Of a stretch of 64,000 nucleotides of DNA, positions 1 through 7,557 are shown piece by piece. The DNA comes from Burkholderia plantarii. GTDB taxonomy: Bacteria > Pseudomonadota > Gammaproteobacteria > Burkholderiales > Burkholderiaceae. The stretch is taken from assembly GCF_001411805.1 (NCBI RefSeq), contig NZ_CP007212.1:1736001-1800000 (forward strand), read 5' to 3'. Position 1 is the first letter of the stretch. Each line of letters opens with the position of its first letter. A program made the translations under genes and the position numbers. Under the pieces are notes generated by a model that was not told the origin of the DNA, searched no databases, and was given only the letters and a program-made list of their open reading frames with translations.

Positions 1-273
1 TCCATCTATATGGTCTATGTGCCGGATGGTACTGACGATTTGAGTGTTGGGATGCAGGTTTATGTTGGCGATGTGCCGGATTTTGATGAGGACGACAATG
101 AGGTATTTCCTGATTTTGTGGGTAACAATGGGCTGGAGGTTGGGTATAGGCGAGATCAGTTTCAGGATGTGATTGATTTGGCTTACAGGCAAAAACCAAC
201 TGCTTCGATCGATGAGGTGGTTGAGTGCTTGAATCACTATGCTGAGTATGATGATTTCTTGGACTTGTCGTGA
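1..273 (+). CDS. Partial small acidic protein, DUF7716-like (possible immunity protein)
   Basis: The reading frame is open from base 1, so the gene may begin left of the window; the first ATG inside is at 10. About 90 residues are visible, very acidic in the first half (a DEDDNE run), ending in a segment with the pattern QKPTASIDEVVEC then NHYAEYDDFLDL. That tail resembles the C-terminus of DUF7716 proteins, which often sit beside contact-dependent or Rhs toxins; this is recalled resemblance, not a search. The base composition is much richer in A and T than the rest of the window, as are the next small genes, which fits a transferred toxin-immunity strip. Function is inferred only from context. 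Confidence 0.5.
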   Translation, partial: SIYMVYVPDGTDDLSVGMQVYVGDVPDFDEDDNEVFPDFVGNNGLEVGYRRDQFQDVIDLAYRQKPTASIDEVVECLNHYAEYDDFLDLS

Positions 274-882
274 TTGAACGGTGATGCATGGTGGCGTAAC
301 TACTGGAATTTGAGAAATTCTCTCATCTCATCGATGTCTTGGAGTGGCTTGTGGAGTTTTAGCGCGTTATCGGTAGACTGAGAGTGTAGATGTTGATGGT
401 GGTGTAAGCCTGCGCGTGGCTCGAATGTAGGTGTGCGGGGCGCGGATAGTGTTCTAGCACTATGACTAGATCTGCACGTCGCTGATGACGATGGCGGAAA
501 GATGCTGGCGAGTTCGTCTGAGAGGCGAACTACAAGGCCTGGAATGAAACGCAGAAAATGATCGAGCGAGCAGCGGCGGTCTGGAGTCCACGTCGGCCCC
601 AAGGGCAAAAGATCAATTACGAGATAGGGCTGCACTATAGCTGCAACAACCGATACTATTGCGTCACCTTGTGTGGCATCGAATGTCGCAAAAGGAGATG
701 TTGTTCGGGTGTTCGGCAGAAATGAGGCAGTGGAAGTAATTCGTTGGAGAGGGAATGTATGTATTGCAACGTATTTTATCTTAAATTCGCTGCCTAAATT
801 TTTATTGGATGCTGTTAAATTTTATTTTGTGCCGAGTTGGTAAAAAAGTGGAAGTGTTTGAATAAAATCTGCGAGACTCTGT
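274..882 (+). other. Gap holding degenerate gene remnants
   Basis: No intact gene is visible in these 600 bases. Two short in-frame stretches look protein-like. From 522 to about 640 a frame without its own good start reads ANYKAWNETQKMIERAAAVW and then RRPQGQKINYEIGLHYS, which looks like the tail of a toxin or other cassette protein. From 628 to 841 another frame gives a partial copy of the next gene (listed separately). The strip is AT-rich compared with the flanking genome. Confidence 0.4.
628..843 (+). pseudogene. Degenerate partial copy of the DUF4265-like gene
   Basis: In this frame, which has no start codon and closes at a TAA at 841-843, the translation contains IASPCVASNVAKGDVVRV followed by WRGNVCIATY. 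The neighbouring intact gene at 883 has LASPGLTLNLAKGDLIRL followed by MRGGNFCIQIY at the same spacing. The similarity covers about 45 residues and then breaks down. The simplest reading is a decayed duplicate or a displaced, diverged homologue left by cassette exchange. I saw this by eye; a pairwise alignment would settle it. Confidence 0.5.
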
Positions 883-1371
883 ATGATTGTTGAAAATTGG
901 TGCCTAATTGATGTGTATGCGGGAAATAATGAGTCTGGTCCAGTATATGAAAGATTGCCTGCTAAACAAATAGACGCCAATGTCTATAAGTTGTTGGCGT
1001 CGCCAGGGCTGACTCTCAATCTCGCGAAAGGAGACCTAATCCGCCTGGATGGGGTCGATCTTCCTGCAACTGTTGTGATGCGGGGTGGGAATTTTTGTAT
1101 TCAAATTTATTCTAATGAAATATCGAAAGATGACGCTGCATGGCTGGAAGCGGAGTTAAAAGGCAGGATGAATGGTGCGCTGGACAGCATGAATGAGGGG
1201 AGTTTAGCCTGTTCAGTGCCGGCGGTTAATGGTATCGGAAAAATCAATGAACTGTTCAATGAATTTAAGCGGCGATCTGGAGTTGAGTGGTATTATTCGA
1301 ACATATATAAAAATTTCGAAGATCCGAGCGATGAAACACTTTTGAATTGGTGGGTGGTGTGTGAGAAATGA
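883..1371 (+). CDS. DUF4265-like small protein, possible immunity protein
   Basis: A 162-residue soluble protein with no signal peptide or membrane segment. The N-terminal half carries the LPAKQIDANVYKLLASPG and LAKGDLIRL pattern, close to the layout of DUF4265 proteins (a 'boundary then GD-V' segment), and the C-terminus is tryptophan-rich (LLNWWVV). DUF4265 members are frequent among small orphan genes near polymorphic toxins. Base composition is low-GC, unlike genes beyond 2.2 kb. It follows a degenerate partial copy of itself and precedes a SMI1/KNR4 protein, so an immunity role is plausible but not shown. The upstream start context is poor in Shine-Dalgarno signal. Confidence 0.55.
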   Translation: MIVENWCLIDVYAGNNESGPVYERLPAKQIDANVYKLLASPGLTLNLAKGDLIRLDGVDLPATVVMRGGNFCIQIYSNEISKDDAAWLEAELKGRMNGALDSMNEGSLACSVPAVNGIGKINELFNEFKRRSGVEWYYSNIYKNFEDPSDETLLNWWVVCEK

Positions 1372-1457
1372 GCTTAGAATGCTGCACTTTATGTTCGCGG
1401 TTAGATAATTTATTGGGCGAGCCGAGTTGTCGAACTCACAGTTTCGGAGCGTGATCA

Positions 1458-1994
1458 TTGACCAGCGTGACATTCAAGCCATTGGGCATAAGCGACGAAC
1501 AACTTGCCTTAATGAAGCAGAATGGGTTGAAGCTGGACAAGCGCACTCAGCGGAGTCTGACGAGCGGCGCGGACAATCCCAAGCCGGATGCCGGGCAAAT
1601 TTCAAAATTCGAATCGAGCATTGGCTACTCGTTTCCCGATGATTACAGGAAATTCTTGATTGATCATAATGGCGGCAAGCCGAGCCCCAATGGCGTGAGT
1701 TTGCCTGAGATCGCGTCGTTAAAAGGCACGGCGCTTTCCTATTTGCATGGTTTCAATCATGGATATTCGGACTACACCTTGAGAGGCGTGTGGAAGAAAT
1801 TTTCCAAGGAACTCAAGAAAAACTACATTCCTATTGGGGGTGATCCTGCTGGAAATTATTTTTTGATGGATCTTTCCGAAAGTGGAAATGGGGGAATATA
1901 TTTTTGGAATCGGGATGTGCTGGAGGGGGACGATGAATCAGAGATTGTCAAGATTGCCGGCTCGTTTTCCGAGTTTTTGAATTTGCTGCATTAA
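1458..1994 (+). CDS. SMI1/KNR4 family protein, likely immunity protein
   Basis: A 178-residue protein. I chose the TTG at 1458 because GGAG lies 8 bases upstream (1446-1449). Residues about 45-175 follow the SMI1/KNR4 (SUKH) fold pattern: FESSIGYSFPDDYRKFLIDHNGG, split here as FESSIGYSFP and DDYRKFLIDHNGG, then IPIGGDPAGNYFLMDL and a GGIYFWNRD strand. SUKH proteins are widespread immunity proteins against nuclease and deaminase toxins delivered by contact-dependent or type VI systems. No toxin gene lies beside it in the window, so it would be an orphan or belong to a locus left of base 1. Low-GC like its left neighbours. Confidence 0.8.
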   Translation: MTSVTFKPLGISDEQLALMKQNGLKLDKRTQRSLTSGADNPKPDAGQISKFESSIGYSFPDDYRKFLIDHNGGKPSPNGVSLPEIASLKGTALSYLHGFNHGYSDYTLRGVWKKFSKELKKNYIPIGGDPAGNYFLMDLSESGNGGIYFWNRDVLEGDDESEIVKIAGSFSEFLNLLH

Positions 1995-2212
1995 ATTTCA
2001 GTGTTGATATTGAAGATATTAATGTTAAGGAAAGGGGTTTCGGGATCTGTTGATTCGAGTGTCGTGTTTGTAATTTTGGCTGGCTTGTCGAGGGGCGTGT
2101 AGCAAAGGATGTCTGGATGGACGGCCGCTGACTTCATCGCAGCCTGAAACTTCCGCGTCGTATCGAGCATAAGCTTGGACTTCCATCCTGCCTCTACGGA
2201 GCAAGGTCCGAA

Positions 2213-2659
2213 ATGACAGCCGCCGACACCACCGAAGCCCAAACCCGCCACATCTACACCCACTGGCACGCTGCGATCACCACTGGCGACATCGGCACCC
2301 TGATGTCTCTCTACGCGCCCCACGCCCGTTTCGAATCCCCGTCGATCCTCGTCGTGCTGCCTGAACTCGGCACCGGCATCCTCGAAGGCCGTGCGGCGAT
2401 CCGCGATTTCTTTACTGCCGGTTTCAGCAAACTTTCCGGCACCTTCACCGATTGGTACCGCACCGGCGATTGCTTTTCGAACGGCCGCCAACTCACATGG
2501 GAATATCCGCGAGCCACGCCATCGGGTGATCAAACCGATCTCGTTGAAGTGATGGACATCGAGGCTGGCCTGATCGTTGCACATCGCGTCTACTGGGGCT
2601 GGCACGGCCTGCGCTCGCTGCTTTCCGTCGCCGACCCGGCACGCCGTCAAACCGCCTGA
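2213..2659 (+). CDS. NTF2-like / SnoaL-like protein
   Basis: A 148-residue soluble protein that fits the small cone-shaped NTF2-like fold: an N-terminal helix with HIYTHWHAAITTGDIGTLMSLY split as HWHAAITTGDIGTLMSLY, then ILEGRAAIRDFFTAGF, and a final strand LIVAHRVYWGWHG. Members of this superfamily act as small-ring isomerases, dehydratases or ligand-binding proteins, so the substrate cannot be told. Codon use returns to the high-GC style of the chromosome here, marking the right edge of the AT-rich strip. It is monocistronic and convergent with the MFS gene on the other strand. Confidence 0.7.
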   Translation: MTAADTTEAQTRHIYTHWHAAITTGDIGTLMSLYAPHARFESPSILVVLPELGTGILEGRAAIRDFFTAGFSKLSGTFTDWYRTGDCFSNGRQLTWEYPRATPSGDQTDLVEVMDIEAGLIVAHRVYWGWHGLRSLLSVADPARRQTA

Positions 2660-2691
2660 CCAGGCCTGCCGACAAAATGACCTAAGACATA

Positions 2692-2727
2692 GCAAAACGG
2701 GCGCGCACCTATCAAGGCGCGCGCCCG
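2692..2727 (-). terminator. Probable terminator between the NTF2-like gene and the MFS gene
   Basis: An 8-bp perfect stem (GGGCGCGC at 2699-2706 and its partner ending at 2726) encloses a 12-base loop; on the minus strand it is followed by GTTTTG. It lies just past the stop of the MFS transporter and could also stop transcription of the plus-strand gene ending at 2659. Confidence 0.5.
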
Positions 2728-2749
2728 CTTCAACCTCAACTGCCCGCCC

Positions 2750-4060
2750 TCAAACCCCCACCGCCGCCAGCGACCGCTCCGACCTTGCCCAGCCGACAAA
2801 CGCACCCACTCCCAGCACGCTCAAGCAAACGATCGGCACGATCATCGGCCCGAACGCGCTGCCCGTGAGCTTGCCCGCCAACGGCATCAGGTTCTGGCTG
2901 AAGAACCCGCCGAGATTCCCGATCGAATTGATCGCGGCCACGCTCGCCGCCGCGCGCGCGCCGGTGAAATACCGCGGCGGCATCGACCAGAAACACGGAT
3001 AGATCAGCGGAATACACGCCCCACCAAGCACCAGCGCGACGAACCTCAGCGGCGTGGTGGGCAGCACGAGGCTCAGCACGAACCCGGTCGCCCCCAGCAC
3101 CGCCACGATCCCGATCGTGCGCAGCAGGCTCCTCGCGCGGCGCAGCTTCGGCGGCAGCCAGATCAGCAGCACCACGGCCAGCGCCCACGGCAGCATGCTG
3201 AGCAGGCCGTTGGTGCTGCTCGATACGCCGAACGACTTCACGATGGTCGGCAGCCAGTACGTCACGCCGTACAGCGAGGTCGACATCATCATGTAGGTGG
3301 CCGCGAACAGGATCACGCGCGGATCGAGCAGCGCCTTCCACGGATGCGAATGCTCGGCCTGCACCGGCGCTTCGCGTTCGAGCGCGGCGCCGACGATCGC
3401 CTTCTCGTGATCTGACAGGAAGCGCGCTTCGCGGAACGACGTCGGCAGCAGCCGGAACACGAGGATCCCGACGACCACGGCGGGCAGTCCCGTCGCGATG
3501 AACACCCACTGCCAGCCTGCCAGCCCGCCGATCCCGCTCAGGCTCAGCAGCCAGCCGCCGACGAGCGAGCCGAGCATGTTCGCGAGCGCGCTGCCTAGCG
3601 TGAAGATGCCGAGCACGCGTGCGCGGTAGCTCTGCGGAAACCACAGCGTCAGGTAATAGATCACGCCCGGATAGAAGCCGGCCTCGGCGATGCCGAGCAC
3701 GAAGCGCAGCCCGCAGAACACCGGCATCGACGTCGTGAAGCCCATCGCGACGGTGATCAAGCCCCACGTCAGCATGATCCGCGCGAGCCAGACGCGCGCG
3801 CCGAAGCGATGCAGCGCGAGCGTGCTCGGCACTTCGAACAGCAGGTAGCCGATGAAGAACAGCGACGAGGCGAGCCCGAACGCGGCCTCCGTCATGTTCA
3901 GGCTATGCACCATCTGCAGCTTGGCGAAGCCGACGTTCTGACGGTCGATGAACGAGATCAGAAACATTACGACGAGAATCGGCATCAGGCGCCAGGCGAT
4001 CTTCGACATCACGCGCGGCTCGTCGCCGACAGCGGCAAGGGTGGGGGAGGTAACGGTCAC
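2750..4060 (-). CDS. MFS transporter, anion:cation symporter (ACS) family
   Basis: A 436-residue inner-membrane transporter with the 12-segment MFS pattern. The GTG at 4060 is taken as start because AGGAG sits 7 bases upstream; a longer reading to 4123 has no such signal. Near the N-terminus the run MSKIAWRLMPILVVMFLISF leads into DRQNVGFAKLQM, the loop typical of the ACS branch (tartrate, phthalate, 4-hydroxyphenylacetate carriers), so an organic anion is the likely substrate. It lies 79 bases downstream of the periplasmic binding protein gene on the same strand, and the two are probably co-transcribed. That pairing is unusual because such binding proteins normally serve ABC permeases. Confidence 0.85.
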   Translation of the reverse strand: MTVTSPTLAAVGDEPRVMSKIAWRLMPILVVMFLISFIDRQNVGFAKLQMVHSLNMTEAAFGLASSLFFIGYLLFEVPSTLALHRFGARVWLARIMLTWGLITVAMGFTTSMPVFCGLRFVLGIAEAGFYPGVIYYLTLWFPQSYRARVLGIFTLGSALANMLGSLVGGWLLSLSGIGGLAGWQWVFIATGLPAVVVGILVFRLLPTSFREARFLSDHEKAIVGAALEREAPVQAEHSHPWKALLDPRVILFAATYMMMSTSLYGVTYWLPTIVKSFGVSSSTNGLLSMLPWALAVVLLIWLPPKLRRARSLLRTIGIVAVLGATGFVLSLVLPTTPLRFVALVLGGACIPLIYPCFWSMPPRYFTGARAAASVAAINSIGNLGGFFSQNLMPLAGKLTGSAFGPMIVPIVCLSVLGVGAFVGWARSERSLAAVGV

Positions 4061-4139
4061 TCGGTGCTCCTGGTTGATACGAACGAATACAGACGGATAG
4101 TGCAAAAACACGGCGATGGTCATAGGACGATGCCGCCGT

Positions 4140-5192
4140 TCAACGCGCCTGATACGCGGCCAGCTGCGCGGTGAACATGTCTTCCCATCGGCGCGGTCGC
4201 GTCTTGATCGTGCCCACGCCGTGCAGGAAATCGACGAACGCCATCAGCCGGTCGGGCACCACCGAGAAGCGCGTTTCCGGCGTGGCGAGCATGGTGGCGA
4301 CGTCGTCGGGGCTCACGCGCACGCCCGAGGTGGCCACGTAGATCGCGGCGGCCTCGCGCGGCTGCGCGGCGATGAAGCGGTTCGCTTCGTCGAGCGCGCC
4401 GATGAACGCGGCGGCGAGTCCGGGCTCGGTGTCCACCACGCGGCGCGGCGCGAACACGACGTCGAGCGTCAGCGGCCCGAGCACCTCCACGGCGTCGACC
4501 ACGCGATGAATGCCGGGCTGGCGCAACTCGAGCGTCGAGAACGGCGGCGACGCGAAATGCGCGGTGACGCCGCCGTCGCGCCGGATCAGCGCGTCCATGG
4601 CCTGCGGATGCGGCAGGTTCACGGTGATCGGATCGAGCTTCGTGAAGCGGGGCAGCCCGAAGCGCTGCGCGGCGATCATCTGCAGCACCACGGCGGCGAG
4701 CGAGGTGTGGATGCCGGGCACGGCGATCCGGTCCTCGGGCGTGAAGTCGGCCAGCGTGCGAATCCGCGGCTGGTTCGTGTTCAGCGACAGTGCCGTGGCC
4801 GACAGCCCGCTGATGCCGATCACCTCGACGTTCGGAATGCCGCGCGAACGCGCCCAGAGTTCGATGAAGCCGGGGGCGCCGGCGCCGGCGAAGTCGAGCG
4901 TGCCGGCCATCATCGCGTCGTTGACGGAATTGCCGCCGTCGAGCAACACCCACTCAGGTTTCACCTTGCCCAGCCCGCGTCGTGCGGCATGGGCCTCGAA
5001 CAGCCGCTGGCGCTCCATCACCAGCAGCGGCAAGTACAGCACGCCGTAGCCTTTCGAGATCCGGACGGTGCGCGGCGACGACAGCCAGGCCGGCAGCCCG
5101 AACGCCCGCGCGGCCGGCGTGGCGAGAGGGGCGAGCGTGGTGGCGCCGATCCCGGCGGCGAGCAGCGCACGGCGCCGCGGCGACGCACTCAT
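4140..5192 (-). CDS. NitT/TauT-type ABC substrate-binding protein
   Basis: A 350-residue exported protein. The ATG at 5192 begins MSASPRRRALLAAGIGATTL, a basic n-region and hydrophobic core ending near ARA, possibly a Tat-type leader. The mature part follows the SsuA/TauA/ThiY pattern: GYGVLYLPLLVMERQRLF, LLDGGNSVNDAMMAGTLDFA, then GAPGFIELWARSRGI and a DPITVNLPHPQAM hinge. Such proteins bind sulfonates, nitrate, pyrimidines or aromatic acids. No ABC ATPase or permease gene is adjacent; instead an MFS transporter follows and a two-component pair is divergent. Longer readings toward 6170 run antisense through the regulator gene and were discarded. Confidence 0.85.
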   Translation of the reverse strand: MSASPRRRALLAAGIGATTLAPLATPAARAFGLPAWLSSPRTVRISKGYGVLYLPLLVMERQRLFEAHAARRGLGKVKPEWVLLDGGNSVNDAMMAGTLDFAGAGAPGFIELWARSRGIPNVEVIGISGLSATALSLNTNQPRIRTLADFTPEDRIAVPGIHTSLAAVVLQMIAAQRFGLPRFTKLDPITVNLPHPQAMDALIRRDGGVTAHFASPPFSTLELRQPGIHRVVDAVEVLGPLTLDVVFAPRRVVDTEPGLAAAFIGALDEANRFIAAQPREAAAIYVATSGVRVSPDDVATMLATPETRFSVVPDRLMAFVDFLHGVGTIKTRPRRWEDMFTAQLAAYQAR

Positions 5193-5417
5193 CGCCAGGC
5201 GTCTCCCGAGCGCGGTGCCGGCGCAGGAACGAACGCACACGCCAACAGCGGCGCTTGCGAGCCGGTCGATTCGAATACGCACGGCATCGCGCGGTCTCCC
5301 TGGAAAGCCTGTTTGTCCCATGTCATGACGGATGGAGGTTACCGGGCGAGTCTGAGAAAATGCTGAGAACTCTCCCTCGGGAATACCCCTAATCACTTTG
5401 ACTGGCAGGACTCCAAC

Positions 5418-6083
5418 ATGCGCATTCTGGTCGTCGAGGACGACGCGGAAATCGGCGAGGCGATCGGCAGCCGCCTGACGCGCCTGGGCCACGCGGTCGA
5501 CCTCGAGCGCGACGGCGCGGCGGCGGCGAGCCTGCTCGGCGTCGAGTCGTTCGATCTGGTGGTGCTCGACGTGATGCTGCCGTCGCTGGACGGCTTCTCG
5601 GTGCTGCGCCGCCTGCGCGCCTCGGGCAGTACCACGCCGGTGCTGCTGGTGACGGCGCGCTCGGCCATCGACGACCGCGTGAGCGGCCTGGGGCTCGGCG
5701 CCGACGATTACCTCGTGAAGCCGTTCGACTATCGCGAGCTCGACGCGCGCGTGCAGGCGCTGCTGCGCCGCAACAGCGGCCATGCGAGCGACGTGCTGCG
5801 TTTCGGCGGCCTGTCGATCGATCGCAGCAGCCGGCTTGCCGAGCTCGACGGCCAGCCGCTGCCGCTCTCGCGCCAGGAGTTCGCGCTGCTGGAAATCCTC
5901 GCGAGCCGCCCGCAGCGCGTGTTCTCGAAGGACGAACTGCTGAACCAGTTGTTCAGCTTCGGCCGCGAGCCGTCGGCGAACGCGGTCGAGCAGTACGTCA
6001 CGCGCGTGCGCCGGAAGCTGCAGGGCAGCGACGTGGAAATCCGCACCGCGCGCGGCATGGGGTACCAGATTGCGACGCGCTGA
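5418..6083 (+). CDS. Two-component response regulator, OmpR family (TctD-like)
   Basis: A 221-residue DNA-binding regulator: receiver domain at residues 1-115 with acidic pocket VEDD, phospho-acceptor D51 in VVLDVMLPSLDG and the lysine in DDYLVKPF, then a winged-helix domain with the recognition-loop pattern VEQYVTRVRRKL. AGGA lies 7 bases before the ATG. It overlaps the downstream kinase gene by 14 bases, so the two are translationally coupled. The divergent binding protein/MFS operon starts 225 bases away, which suggests, by analogy with TctDE and similar systems, that this pair controls uptake of the substrate. Confidence 0.9.
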   Translation: MRILVVEDDAEIGEAIGSRLTRLGHAVDLERDGAAAASLLGVESFDLVVLDVMLPSLDGFSVLRRLRASGSTTPVLLVTARSAIDDRVSGLGLGADDYLVKPFDYRELDARVQALLRRNSGHASDVLRFGGLSIDRSSRLAELDGQPLPLSRQEFALLEILASRPQRVFSKDELLNQLFSFGREPSANAVEQYVTRVRRKLQGSDVEIRTARGMGYQIATR

Positions 6084-7512
6084 CTGGTTCCCGAAGACCC
6101 TGTTCGGCCGCACGCTGCTGTTCATCGCGTGCGTGGTCGTGTCGGGCGCGCTCGCGCTCGCGGTGATCACGCGTTTCTACGCGGGCGTGGCGGCCGAACG
6201 CGCCTACGACCAGCTGCTGTCGGGCGCGGTGATCCAGGTGGCCGAGAACCTCTACGTGCAGGGCGGCGTGCTCGCGCTGAATCCGCCGGTGGCGGCACTG
6301 TCGTCGCTGTCGCGCTACGACCTCGTCTACTACAAGGTGGTCGATTCGCGCGGCGTGGCGGTGGCCGGTTATCACGACCTGCCCGATGCGGCTCAGGTCG
6401 GCGCGGCGCAGCGGGGCACGCGCTTCGCCACCGGCACCTATCAGCAGCAGCCGGTGCGCATCGCGACGATCGCGCGCTACATGCCGGAGGAGCGCGTGCC
6501 GGGCTGGGCGCTCGTCACGGTGGCGCAGACCACCCACGCGCGCGAGCAGCTGACCAACGACATGAGCCTCAAGGTCTGGACGCTGATCGTGCTGATGGCG
6601 GCGCTCGCGATCGGCGCGAGCGCGCTGGCGATCCGGCGCGGGCTGCTGCCGCTCGCGCAGATCGAGGCGATCATCGCGGCGCGCGAGCCCTCGGACCTGC
6701 GGCCCGTGGCGATCGATACGCCGAGCGAGATCGCGGCCATCATCGGCGCGATCAACGGGCTGATGCACCGGCTCGCGGAGCGGGTGGCGACCATGCAGCG
6801 CTTCATCGCCGACGCGGCGCACCAGATGCGCACGCCGCTCGCGCGGCTGGACGCGCAGATCGAGATGCTGAGCCATGAGCCGGACGAGGCGCGCCAGCGC
6901 GCGCGGCTCGCCACGCTGCGCGCGACCTGCTCGGACGTGGGCCGGCTGACGGGGCAGTTGCTCAATCATGCGATGGTGATCCATCGCACCGAGGTGGTAC
7001 CGCTGCAGCCCATCGATCTGGTCGCGCTCGCGAAGGAGGGGCTGGGCCGCGCGATTCCGCTCGCGCACGAGCGCGACGTGCAGGTCTCGCTCGAGATCCG
7101 GCGTGCCGACGCGATCATCGACGGCGACGCGATCAGCCTGCAGGAAGCGCTGCAGAACCTGCTGCACAACGCCTTGCATCACGGCGTCGCGACGCGGATC
7201 ACGGTCACCCTCGACGGCAGCGCCGGACAGGTCACGCTGACGGTGGCGGACAACGGCCGCGGCATCGCGCGTGAACACTGGGACGCGGTGTTGCGCCCGT
7301 TCGTGCGGCTCGACGGCGACGGCGCCCAGCGCCGCGACGGCTCGGGGCTCGGCCTCGCGATCGTCAAGGAGGTGATGGACGCGCATGGCGGCCAGGTGAA
7401 ATTCGCGTTCCCCGAGGCGGGCGGGTTCGCGGTGACGCTGGCGTTCGCGCGGGCTGGCGGGGCGGCCAAGGTGAACTGTTTCGTCGATCAGAGACAGGGA
7501 CCAGCGCGATAG
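6070..7512 (+). CDS. Sensor histidine kinase (TctE-like)
   Basis: A 480-residue inner-membrane kinase. It starts at a TTG inside the end of the regulator gene. A transmembrane segment near the N-terminus (LLFIACVVVSGALALAVI) and another around residues 170-190 bracket a periplasmic domain of about 140 residues of the TctE N-terminal type. The cytoplasmic part has the H-box DAAHQMRTPLARLDAQIEML, the N-box LQNLLHNALHHG, and G-boxes ADNGRGIA and GSGLGLAIVKEV. It would autophosphorylate and pass phosphate to the upstream regulator. Beyond its stop the sequence changes abruptly to the low-GC restriction module. Confidence 0.9.
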   Translation: MRRADWFPKTLFGRTLLFIACVVVSGALALAVITRFYAGVAAERAYDQLLSGAVIQVAENLYVQGGVLALNPPVAALSSLSRYDLVYYKVVDSRGVAVAGYHDLPDAAQVGAAQRGTRFATGTYQQQPVRIATIARYMPEERVPGWALVTVAQTTHAREQLTNDMSLKVWTLIVLMAALAIGASALAIRRGLLPLAQIEAIIAAREPSDLRPVAIDTPSEIAAIIGAINGLMHRLAERVATMQRFIADAAHQMRTPLARLDAQIEMLSHEPDEARQRARLATLRATCSDVGRLTGQLLNHAMVIHRTEVVPLQPIDLVALAKEGLGRAIPLAHERDVQVSLEIRRADAIIDGDAISLQEALQNLLHNALHHGVATRITVTLDGSAGQVTLTVADNGRGIAREHWDAVLRPFVRLDGDGAQRRDGSGLGLAIVKEVMDAHGGQVKFAFPEAGGFAVTLAFARAGGAAKVNCFVDQRQGPAR

Positions 7513-7557
7513 TGTTTGGTGCCACGGATCCGATAAATTCCAAGCTAAATCAGGACC

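Noticed and set aside
300..635. Minus-strand frame of 111 codons at the left edge
   Set aside because: No ribosome site or recognisable domain, and it runs antisense through the protein-like remnants on the plus strand.
1991..2695. Minus-strand frame of 234 codons
   Set aside because: Overlaps the NTF2-like gene on the opposite strand, whose sequence is clearly a real family; the minus frame is a GC-driven shadow.
4116..5366. Plus-strand frame of 416 codons
   Set aside because: Runs antisense to the binding-protein gene and is a low-complexity Arg/Gly/Glu translation.
7513..7557. Possible integration site of the restriction module
   Set aside because: No direct repeat or att-like core could be matched between this side and the 10,600 side.
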